NCBI RefSeq assembly: GCF_963517015.1
Contig: NZ_CAUQDV010000003.1
Span: 62,001 to 126,000 of the forward strand
DNA from: an uncultured Devosia sp.
Lineage (GTDB): Bacteria; Pseudomonadota; Alphaproteobacteria; Rhizobiales; Devosiaceae
Length of the DNA: 64,000 nucleotides
Direction of reading: 5' to 3'
Part shown: positions 57,207 through 64,000 of the stretch, piece after piece
How the letters are laid out: the number at the start of each line of letters is the position of its first letter
How positions within the stretch are numbered: position 1 is the stretch's first letter
Notes under the pieces: model-generated
What the model was told of the DNA's origin: nothing
Database searches by the model: none
Seen by the model: only the letters and a program-made list of their open reading frames with translations
Program-made: the position numbers and the translations under genes

Positions 57207-57690
57207 TCTTGAGGAGGATGACGTGACCAATGGCCAGACGACGGTGAAAAGAGTGTCAGATCGAGAACTTGCGGTGACGCGGGTATTCGATGCGCCGCCA
57301 CGGATCGTCTTCGAGGCCTGGACCAGGCCTGAACTGTTCATGCGGTGGTGGGCGCCCAAGTCCATGGGCGTGCCGATGCGGGCCTGCGAAATGGATGTGC
57401 GCGTTGGCGGCATTTATCGCGTGGAATTTGGCCATGACGCCGAAAACAGCTTCGAATTCTTTGGCAAGTATCTCGAAGTCGTGCCCCCATCGCGTCTGGT
57501 CTGGACCAATGACGAGGGCGAGGATAGCGCCATTTCCACGGTGACCTTTGTGGAACAGGACGGAAAGACGCTGCTGACCTTCAGCGAAACCTATCCCAGC
57601 AGCGAGGCGCTCGAAGCCGGCCAGGGTGGCCTGGACGGAGCATCCGAACAGTTCGCGCAGCTGGACGATCTGCTGGCAACGCTTGGCTGA
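57199..57690 (+). CDS. SRPBCC-domain protein (Aha1-like)
   Basis: 163 aa, ATG 57199 overlapping the ArsR stop; AGGGA just before. 'ELAVTRVFDAPPRIVFEAWTRPELFMRWWAPK' and 'GGIYRVEFGH', then 'SETYPSSEALEAGQGGLDGASEQFAQLDDLL' are the Aha1/START-like pattern. Binds a hydrophobic ligand. Probably regulated by its ArsR partner. Confidence 0.87.
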   Translation: MGDLEEDDVTNGQTTVKRVSDRELAVTRVFDAPPRIVFEAWTRPELFMRWWAPKSMGVPMRACEMDVRVGGIYRVEFGHDAENSFEFFGKYLEVVPPSRLVWTNDEGEDSAISTVTFVEQDGKTLLTFSETYPSSEALEAGQGGLDGASEQFAQLDDLLATLG

Positions 57691-57712
57691 GCATCATCCC
57701 TGCCGTGCAATG

Positions 57713-57743
57713 AAAAAAGCCCGGGTCTTGGCCCGGGCTTTTT
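57713..57743. terminator. Bidirectional intrinsic terminator
   Basis: AAAAAAGCCCGGG and CCCGGGCTTTTT around TCTTGG, T-runs on both strands. Ends the ArsR-SRPBCC transcript and the MFS gene. Confidence 0.9.
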
Positions 57744-57766
57744 GGTTTGACAGGCCCGTCGAGCCG

Positions 57767-59101
57767 TCAGTTGCGATGGGCCAATTGCCGGTTGAGGCGC
57801 AGGGCGACCAGTGTGCAGATGGCGCCTGACAGCAGATAGGCACCCGAGGAAATCAGGCCAAACTGACTGGAGAGCACGAGGGCCACCAGTGGCGCAAAGC
57901 CTGCGCCGAACAGCCAGGCGTGATCCGACGTCAGCGCCGAGCCGGTATAGCGATATAGCTTGCTGAAATTGGCGGCCACCACGCCCGAGGACTGGCCGAA
58001 CGACAGGCCGAGCAGCGCGAAGCCAATGACCATATAGACGATCTCGCCGATCGATCCGCCTTCCAGCAGCAGCGGCGCAAAAATGCTGTAGATGGCAATC
58101 AACACCGCTGTGACGCCCAGCAGCCAGCGGCGGCCAAAACGGTCAGCCAGCACACCCGACAGCACGATAGTCGCGATACAGACCAGCGCCGTCACCGCCT
58201 CGATCATCAGGAAGTCGACCGGCGTATCCTCGGTATAGAGGAACACATAGGACAGCGGGAACACCGTGACCATGTGGAAGAGCGCAAAGCTGGCCAGCGG
58301 CGCGAAGGCACCGATGACAACGCTCTGCCAATTGTTGACCAGCGTCTCGCGGATCGTCGTCGGCACCAGTTCGCCGCTTTCGAACAGCTCGGTATATTCG
58401 GGCGTCACCACGATGCGCAGGCGCGCAAACAGCGCCACGACATTGATGGCAAAGGCAACAAAGAACGGGTAGCGCCAGCCCCAGGCCAGGAAATCCTCTG
58501 CCGAGAGGCTTCCCGCCAGATAGGCAAACAGCAGGCTGGCCACGATCAACCCGATGGGCGCACCAAGCTGGGGAATCATGGCAAACCAGCCGCGCTTGCC
58601 CTCGGGCGCGTTCTGCGACAGCAGCGAAGCCAGGCCATCCCAGGAACCGGCAAGGGCGAGACCCTGACCGCAGCGGAAGATGATCAGGATGGCAACGGCA
58701 TACCAGCCCACCTGGTCGTAGCTGGGCAGGAAGGCGATCGCCACGGTCGAGATGCCGAGCAGCAGCAGCGCCAGCGTCAGCTTGATGCCCCGGCCATAGA
58801 GCCGGTCGATGGCCGAAAAGATCACCGTACCGGTCGGGCGCGCCACAAAGGCCAGCGCGAAGACCGCAAAGGACAGGATCGTGCCGGTCAGCGGATCGGC
58901 AAAGGAGAAGATCACCGAGGGGAAAACCAGCACCGAAGCGATGGCATAGACAAAGAAATCGAAGAACTCCGATGTGCGACCGATGATCACACCAATGGCG
59001 ATTTCATTGGCGTCGACCCGTCGGTGATGGTCGTTGACGATCCGCGCGTCGCGCTCTGCAGAGGTTTCCGGAACCGGTGTCGATGACGGGGCCATAGCCA
59101 T
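57767..59101 (-). CDS. MFS transporter (metabolite:proton symporter type)
   Basis: 444 aa from ATG 59101; ATG 59104 is possible, both within AAGGATATGATG. Twelve hydrophobic segments; 'IGRTSEFFDFFVYAIASVLVFP' and 'FGRRWLLG' match the MHS subgroup. Probably takes up an organic acid or sugar; substrate unknown. Divergent from the cyo operon. Confidence 0.85.
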   Translation of the reverse strand: MAMAPSSTPVPETSAERDARIVNDHHRRVDANEIAIGVIIGRTSEFFDFFVYAIASVLVFPSVIFSFADPLTGTILSFAVFALAFVARPTGTVIFSAIDRLYGRGIKLTLALLLLGISTVAIAFLPSYDQVGWYAVAILIIFRCGQGLALAGSWDGLASLLSQNAPEGKRGWFAMIPQLGAPIGLIVASLLFAYLAGSLSAEDFLAWGWRYPFFVAFAINVVALFARLRIVVTPEYTELFESGELVPTTIRETLVNNWQSVVIGAFAPLASFALFHMVTVFPLSYVFLYTEDTPVDFLMIEAVTALVCIATIVLSGVLADRFGRRWLLGVTAVLIAIYSIFAPLLLEGGSIGEIVYMVIGFALLGLSFGQSSGVVAANFSKLYRYTGSALTSDHAWLFGAGFAPLVALVLSSQFGLISSGAYLLSGAICTLVALRLNRQLAHRN

Positions 59102-59218
59102 CATATCCTTGTTTTGAAACGACTTTTATCGAGCAGAGCGAATATTTTAGCTTGCTGCAGTCAAAGATCGTATAACGGGTTTGCCTCGTCATGCACCAGA
59201 TGCAGCGCTGCCGCGAGT

Positions 59219-59231
59219 GGACAAAATGTCC
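59219..59231. promoter_or_regulatory. Palindromic operator candidate before cyoA
   Basis: GGACA and TGTCC arms around AAA, 62 bases before the cyoA start. Good position for a repressor or activator of the oxidase; family not identifiable. Confidence 0.45.
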
Positions 59232-59292
59232 GATGGCGCAGATCGCATGATAGGCCTAGAGCGCCCAAACCGAAGACAAGAAATGTGGCCCC

Positions 59293-60477
59293 ATGTCTCG
59301 TTTTTCCAAATGCTCTGCTGCGCTATTGATTCCGTTTCTGCTCGCCGGGTGCACGATGGCGCCCTCGGGCGACGTCGCCATGCAGCAGCGCGACCTGATC
59401 CTGATCGCGACCTTCCTCATGCTGCTCATCATCATTCCTGTGATGGTGCTGGTGGTGGTGTTTGCGCGAAAGTATCGCAAGGGCAATGACAAGGCGCGCT
59501 ACGAGCCCGACTGGGACCACTCGACCCAACTCGAGCTGGTGATCTGGGCAGCGCCGCTGCTGATCATCATCTGCCTGGGCGCGGTGACCTGGGTGAATAC
59601 CCATCTGCTCGACCCCTACCGCGAACTGGGCCGCATCAAGCCCGGCGAAGCCGTGCCGGCCGAGACAGAGCCGCTGCTGGTTCAGGTGGTCGCGCTCGAC
59701 TGGAAATGGCTCTTCATCTATCCCCAATATGACATCGCCTCGATCAACGAGCTCGCCGCTCCGGTCGACCGCCCGATCAAGTTCGAGCTGACCTCGGACA
59801 CGGTGATGAATGCCTTCTATATCCCGTCTCTAGCAGGCATGATCTATGCCATGCCGGGCATGCAGACCCAGCTTCACGCCGTGATCAACGAGCCGGGTGA
59901 ATACAAGGGCATCGCCGCCCACTATAGCGGCCACGGCTTCTCCGGCATGCAGTTCAAGTTCCACGGCGTCGACAACGCCGGCTTCGATCAATGGGTCGCC
60001 GATGTCCGCGGTTCGGGCGACATGCTCAATCGCCAGCGCTATTTCGAGGTCGAGGAAGAGAGCCAGAACGATCCCGTGCAGCATTTTGCCGGTGTCGAAA
60101 ACGGGCTCTTCACCGCCATCGTCAACATGTGCGTCGAGCTCGACAAGATGTGCATGAACGAGATGATGGCCATCGACGCCAGCGGCGGCAGCGAAGCGGG
60201 CACGGGCAACATGGCGCCGGCGCTCTACCACGAAGGTGGCGCGCGCCCGCAGGAAGTCTTCGGCGTCCGCCGCACCTATGTCGGCGCCATCTGCACCCCG
60301 GAAGAAGCGATCGCCACGACCGCCGCCATTCCCTCCATCCCCGCGCCCGATCCAGCCCCGCTCAGGGGTCTCGGCCTCAACCGGTCAGACACGATGACCG
60401 CAGACCACCGCCAGGTCTTTGACTGGCTTGCCGGCAAGGTCGCTTCTGTCGAAACCAATGCATCGGGTGCCCTGTGA
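59293..60477 (+). CDS. cyoA: Cytochrome o ubiquinol oxidase subunit II
   Basis: 394 aa, ATG 59293. Lipoprotein signal with 'LLAGC' (Cys20), two membrane helices, then a cupredoxin domain. The copper A ligands of cytochrome c oxidases are missing ('HYSGHGFSGMQF' instead of a Cys pair), so it takes electrons from quinol. The C-terminal part is longer than usual, with several Cys/Met-rich stretches ('MCVELDKMCMNEMM'). Overlaps cyoB by four bases. Confidence 0.92.
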   Translation: MSRFSKCSAALLIPFLLAGCTMAPSGDVAMQQRDLILIATFLMLLIIIPVMVLVVVFARKYRKGNDKARYEPDWDHSTQLELVIWAAPLLIIICLGAVTWVNTHLLDPYRELGRIKPGEAVPAETEPLLVQVVALDWKWLFIYPQYDIASINELAAPVDRPIKFELTSDTVMNAFYIPSLAGMIYAMPGMQTQLHAVINEPGEYKGIAAHYSGHGFSGMQFKFHGVDNAGFDQWVADVRGSGDMLNRQRYFEVEEESQNDPVQHFAGVENGLFTAIVNMCVELDKMCMNEMMAIDASGGSEAGTGNMAPALYHEGGARPQEVFGVRRTYVGAICTPEEAIATTAAIPSIPAPDPAPLRGLGLNRSDTMTADHRQVFDWLAGKVASVETNASGAL

Positions 60478-62465
60478 ACGAATTCTGGTCCTTCATCTTC
60501 GGGCGCCTGACCTGGGCCGCTCTGCCCTATGATCCGATCATCATCATCACCTTCGCCGTTGTCGCCGTCGGCGGCCTCGTCGTGGTCGGTGCACTGACCT
60601 ACTTCAAGCTCTGGGGCTATCTCTGGACCGAATGGTTCACCAGCGTCGATCACAAGAAGATCGGCATCATGTACATGATCCTGGGCCTCGTCATGCTGCT
60701 GCGCGGCTTTGCCGACGCCCTGATGATGCGCCTGCAGCAGGCCATCGCCTTCAACGGCTCGGAGGGCTATCTCAACGCCCACCATTATGACCAGCTGTTC
60801 TCGGTCCATGGCGTGATCATGATCTTCTTCGTGGCCATGCCGCTGATCACCGGCTTCATGAACTACATCGTCCCGCTGCAGATCGGTGCCCGCGACGTCA
60901 GCTTCCCCTTCCTGAATAACTTCAGTTTCTGGATGACGGCTGGCGGCGCGGTTCTCGTGATGATGAGCCTGTTCGTGGGTGAATTTGCCCAGACCGGCTG
61001 GCTGGCCTTCCCACCGCTGTCGGGTATCGAGCGATCACCGGCCTCGGGCGTCGACTATTACATCTGGGCGCTGCAGGTGGCGGGCGTGGGTACGACGCTA
61101 TCGGGCGTCAATCTCATCGCCACCATCATCAAGATGCGTGCCCCGGGCATGACCCTGATGAAGATGCCCGTCTTCACTTGGACCTCGCTCTGCACCAACG
61201 TGCTGATCGTTGCTTCCTTCCCGGTGCTGACGGCCGTGCTGACCCTGCTGTCGCTCGACCGCTACGTCGGCACCAACTTCTTCACCTCCGACTTTGGCGG
61301 CAACGCCATGATGTATGTGAACCTGATCTGGATCTGGGGTCACCCGGAGGTCTACATCCTCATCCTGCCCTGTTTCGGCATCTTCTCTGAAGTCGCCTCG
61401 ACCTTCTCGGGCAAGCGCCTGTTCGGCTATACCTCCATGGTCTACGCCACGGTGGTCATCACCGTGCTGTCCTACCTGGTCTGGCTGCACCACTTCTTCA
61501 CCATGGGCTCGGGCGCGAGTGTGAACTCGTTCTTCGGCATCACCACGATGATCATCTCCATCCCCACGGGGGCGAAGATCTTCAACTGGCTCTTCACCAT
61601 GTACAAGGGACGCATCCGCTTCGACCTGCCCATGATGTGGCTGATCGCCTTCATGCTGACCTTCACCATCGGTGGCATGACCGGCGTGCTGCTGGCGGTT
61701 CCGCCGGCCGACTTCGCGCTGCACAACTCGCTGTTCCTCGTCGCCCACTTCCACAATGTGATCATCGGCGGCGTGCTGTTCGGCATCTTTGCCGGCATCA
61801 ACTACTGGTGGCCCAAGGCCTTCGGCTACAAGCTCAACGTGTTCTGGGGCAAGGTGTCCTTCTGGCTCTGGAACGTCGGCTTCTGGCTGGCCTTCGCGCC
61901 GCTCTACGTGCTGGGCCTGATGGGCATTACCCGCCGCATGCGCGTCTTCGACGATCCGAGCCTGCAGATCTGGTTCGTTATCGCCGGCATCGGCGCCCTG
62001 GTCATTGCCGGCGGCATCGGCGCCATGGTGATCCAGTTCGCTGTTTCGATCCTCGGCAAGAACAAGGAATGGGACACCACGGGCGATCCCTGGGACGGCC
62101 GCACGCTCGAATGGGCGACCTCCTCGCCGCCGCCGCAGTACAACTTCGCCTTCACCCCGGTCATTCACGACAATGATGCCTGGGCCGACATGAAGAAGCG
62201 CCAGGCCCAGCGGCCGACCAAGGGGTTCCTGCAGATCCACATGCCGCGCAACACTTGGGCCGGCGTGGTCCTTGCGGGCCTCGCCACCGTGCTCGGCTTC
62301 GCGCTGATCTGGTACATGTGGTGGCTGGCGGCGTTGAGCTTTGTCTCTCTGATCGTCGTCGCGATCATCCATACCTTCAACTATGACCGCGACTACTACA
62401 TCCCGGTCGAGGCCGTTGCCGATCTCGAAGACCGGCGCACGACCCTCCTGGCGGGGAAGAACTGA
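60474..62465 (+). CDS. cyoB: Cytochrome o ubiquinol oxidase subunit I
   Basis: 663 aa from GTG 60474 (GTGA overlap). Heme-copper core: 'HGVIMIFFVAMPLITGF', 'HPEVYILILP' (His and the cross-linked Tyr), 'HHFFTMGSGA' (two copper B His), 'VAHFHNVIIGG' (heme His pair). Reduces oxygen and pumps protons. Fifteen or so membrane helices. Confidence 0.95.
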   Translation: MNEFWSFIFGRLTWAALPYDPIIIITFAVVAVGGLVVVGALTYFKLWGYLWTEWFTSVDHKKIGIMYMILGLVMLLRGFADALMMRLQQAIAFNGSEGYLNAHHYDQLFSVHGVIMIFFVAMPLITGFMNYIVPLQIGARDVSFPFLNNFSFWMTAGGAVLVMMSLFVGEFAQTGWLAFPPLSGIERSPASGVDYYIWALQVAGVGTTLSGVNLIATIIKMRAPGMTLMKMPVFTWTSLCTNVLIVASFPVLTAVLTLLSLDRYVGTNFFTSDFGGNAMMYVNLIWIWGHPEVYILILPCFGIFSEVASTFSGKRLFGYTSMVYATVVITVLSYLVWLHHFFTMGSGASVNSFFGITTMIISIPTGAKIFNWLFTMYKGRIRFDLPMMWLIAFMLTFTIGGMTGVLLAVPPADFALHNSLFLVAHFHNVIIGGVLFGIFAGINYWWPKAFGYKLNVFWGKVSFWLWNVGFWLAFAPLYVLGLMGITRRMRVFDDPSLQIWFVIAGIGALVIAGGIGAMVIQFAVSILGKNKEWDTTGDPWDGRTLEWATSSPPPQYNFAFTPVIHDNDAWADMKKRQAQRPTKGFLQIHMPRNTWAGVVLAGLATVLGFALIWYMWWLAALSFVSLIVVAIIHTFNYDRDYYIPVEAVADLEDRRTTLLAGKN

Positions 62466-62467
62466 CC

Positions 62468-63094
62468 ATGAGCGCATCCCCGACCACCACTGCCGACGCG
62501 CCGGAATTCTACGAGCTCACCGAGCACCACCATGCCCCGCATGGCTCGACGGCGATCGGTTTCTGGCTCTATCTGATGAGCGACTGCCTGATCTTCGCAA
62601 CGCTCTTTGCCGTCTATGGCGTGCTCGGCGGCAATTATGCCGCCGGTCCGTCTCCCGCGCATCTGTTCGACCTCAAGCTCGTGGCGCTGAGCACCACGGC
62701 GCTGCTGCTGAGCTCGATCACCTATGGCTTTGCCATGCTCAACATGGACGAAGACAAGAAGGAGCGCACGCTGTTCTGGCTGGGCCTGACCGGCCTGCTG
62801 GGCGCAGTCTTCCTCGCGCTGACGCTCTATGAATTCTACCACATGATCCACGAGGGCGCCGTGCCGCAGCGCTCGGCCTTCCTCTCGGCCTTTTTCGTTC
62901 TGGTTGGCACCCATGCCCTGCACGTTGCCTTCGGCATCCTCTGGCTGGGCGTCCTGATGGTGCAGGTGGCCCAGCACGGCATCCACGCCTCCAACCGCAT
63001 CCGCGTACAGTGCCTCTCGATGTTCTGGCACTTCCTCGACGTCATCTGGATCGGCGTCTTCACTGTTATCTATCTGATGGGAATGCTGCGATGA
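62468..63094 (+). CDS. cyoC: Cytochrome o ubiquinol oxidase subunit III
   Basis: 208 aa, ATG 62468, two bases after the cyoB stop. Five helices; 'IGFWLYLMSDCLIFATLFAVYGVL' and 'FLSAFFVLVGTHALHVAFGILWLGVLM' fit subunit III. Overlaps cyoD by four bases. Confidence 0.92.
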   Translation: MSASPTTTADAPEFYELTEHHHAPHGSTAIGFWLYLMSDCLIFATLFAVYGVLGGNYAAGPSPAHLFDLKLVALSTTALLLSSITYGFAMLNMDEDKKERTLFWLGLTGLLGAVFLALTLYEFYHMIHEGAVPQRSAFLSAFFVLVGTHALHVAFGILWLGVLMVQVAQHGIHASNRIRVQCLSMFWHFLDVIWIGVFTVIYLMGMLR

Positions 63095-63510
63095 GCCAGA
63101 CAAAGACGGTCGATCACGCCACGGCCAGCAAGATGGCGCATGCCCATCCCAATCCGGCTGCGCATGGCGATGGCCACGACCACGGCACGCGCCGCTCCTA
63201 TCTCACTGGCTTCGCGCTGGCGGCTATTCTCACCGCCATTCCCTTCTGGCTGGTGATGGGCGGCGTCATCGAGGACAAGCTGGTCACCACGCTCCTGATC
63301 ATGGCCTTCGGCATGGCCCAGATCCTGGTGCACATGATCTATTTCCTCCACATGAACACCAAGTCCGAGGGCGGCTGGACCTTCATGGCGGCGATGTTCA
63401 CCATCATCATCATCGTCATTGCACTCTCAGGCTCGCTTTGGGTGATGTACCACCTCAACACCAACATGATGCCCGGCCACAACATGGACCCGGCCACCCT
63501 GTTGCAATGA
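63091..63510 (+). CDS. cyoD: Cytochrome o ubiquinol oxidase subunit IV
   Basis: 139 aa; start ATG 63091 (ATGA overlap). A His-rich N-terminus ('HAHPNPAAHGDGHDHGTRR') and three helices ('ILVHMIYFLHMNTKSEGGWTF'). Longer N-terminus than E. coli CyoD. Three bases before the SURF1 start. Confidence 0.9.
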   Translation: MSQTKTVDHATASKMAHAHPNPAAHGDGHDHGTRRSYLTGFALAAILTAIPFWLVMGGVIEDKLVTTLLIMAFGMAQILVHMIYFLHMNTKSEGGWTFMAAMFTIIIIVIALSGSLWVMYHLNTNMMPGHNMDPATLLQ

Positions 63511-63513
63511 TCC

Positions 63514-64000
63514 ATGCCCCAGTCGACGTCACTGCGGCATAGCCTCGTCGCGCTCTGGCCGATCGTTCTGATCGGCCTGCTGATGGCCCTGGGTTTTGCG
63601 GCCTTGGGTGTGTGGCAGGTCGAGCGTCTCGCCTGGAAGAACGCATTGGTCGAGGCGGTCGAGACGCGCAGCACCGGCTCGCCCCTTGATCTCGACCAGG
63701 CCGACTGGGCGGGGATCGATGCGGAGGCCGTGCAGTATCAGCGGGTCAGCGTGACCGGCCGCTTCGGGCCCGAGGTCGCGCTGGCGCAGGCCGTGACCGT
63801 CGCGGGCAGCGGCTTCTGGGTCATGGCGCCACTACAGCTCTCTGATGGCAGACAACTCCTGGTCAACCGCGGCTTTGTCGCCCAGGACAGGCGCGACGCG
63901 CTCGCATCGCCGCCTGACGGCGCCGTGACGGTCACCGGCCTGTTGCGCGCAACCGAGCCGGACGGCGGCTTCCTGCGCTCCAATGATCCGCAGAACGGGC
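63514..64000 (+). CDS. SURF1-family oxidase assembly protein (3' partial)
   Basis: Open from ATG 63514 to the window edge, 162 codons read. 'LIGLLMALGFAALGVWQVERLAWK' is the first SURF1 membrane helix and motif, followed by 'VSVTGRFGPEVAL', 'GFWVMAPLQL' and 'LVNRGFVAQD'. Helps insert heme or assemble the oxidase. Last visible gene of the cyo operon; the second membrane helix lies beyond the edge. Confidence 0.9.
   Translation, partial: MPQSTSLRHSLVALWPIVLIGLLMALGFAALGVWQVERLAWKNALVEAVETRSTGSPLDLDQADWAGIDAEAVQYQRVSVTGRFGPEVALAQAVTVAGSGFWVMAPLQLSDGRQLLVNRGFVAQDRRDALASPPDGAVTVTGLLRATEPDGGFLRSNDPQNG

Noticed and set aside
61098..62477. Minus-strand frame over cyoB
   Set aside because: Antisense to the heme-copper oxidase core, composition of a shadow frame.

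Overview
The window is GC-rich chromosomal DNA, densely coding on both strands. It looks like an alphaproteobacterium of the Hyphomicrobiales, most like Devosia or a close relative. This is an inference from gene content: a RirA-type iron regulator behind an Irr-like box, the pckA / chvI-chvG / short hprK / mannose-type EIIA / HPr / ahcY block, MFS and ABC sugar uptake genes, and a cyo quinol oxidase operon with a SURF1 gene. I found no rRNA, tRNA, CRISPR array, transposase, integrase or phage gene. Some genes run off the edges: an adhesin-like autotransporter on the left (open from base 2) and SURF1 on the right.

Layout. 1-5.1 kb: end of a giant surface protein made of Ig-like repeats and an outer-membrane barrel. 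5.2-7.8 kb: three small unknown genes and an FAD/NAD(P)-binding oxidoreductase. 7.8-18.1 kb: a mannoside uptake and degradation cluster (LacI regulator, binding protein, two permeases, GH38 alpha-mannosidase, ATPase, ROK regulator) with LacI-type operators between lacI and the binding-protein gene. 18-21.2 kb: a divergent IHF-alpha-like protein convergent with the ROK gene, rirA, a possible structured RNA ending in a terminator, and an ABC-F (Uup-like) ATPase. 21.3-24.2 kb: a second LacI regulator, small conserved genes (one of only 49 codons), and phnN. 24.3-27.0 kb: cytochrome b561, phnM and a DUF1045 gene, so phosphonate accessory genes without the C-P lyase core. 27.1-31.2 kb: glycerate kinase, two VOC proteins, a sugar 1-dehydrogenase and an aldo/keto reductase. 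31.4-36.8 kb: a five-gene dipeptide/oligopeptide ABC importer behind a perfect-armed palindrome. 36.9-41.6 kb: SleB-like hydrolase, HAD phosphatase, SelO, gamma-carbonic-anhydrase-like protein, DeoR regulator. 41.7-45.5 kb: a CHASE-PAS-GGDEF-EAL protein and a Gfo/Idh/MocA oxidoreductase. 45.5-54.6 kb: pckA, ChvI-ChvG, the PTS-type regulatory proteins, a small barrel protein, DUF2937, ahcY. 54.7-59.1 kb: chemoreceptor, ArsR-SRPBCC pair, MFS transporter. 59.3-64 kb: cyoABCD and SURF1.

How it fits together. Most of the window is carbon acquisition (mannosides, peptides, other sugars) plus the switches that control it: LacI, ROK, DeoR, ChvGI with HPr/HprK beside the gluconeogenic pckA. Several good palindromes sit where an operator should be. 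The least explained items are the structured RNA candidate at 19.19-19.31 kb, the tiny membrane gene at 23.4 kb, the barrel protein at 51.5 kb and the divergent IHF-like gene. All assignments rest on reading the sequence; no database search was run.
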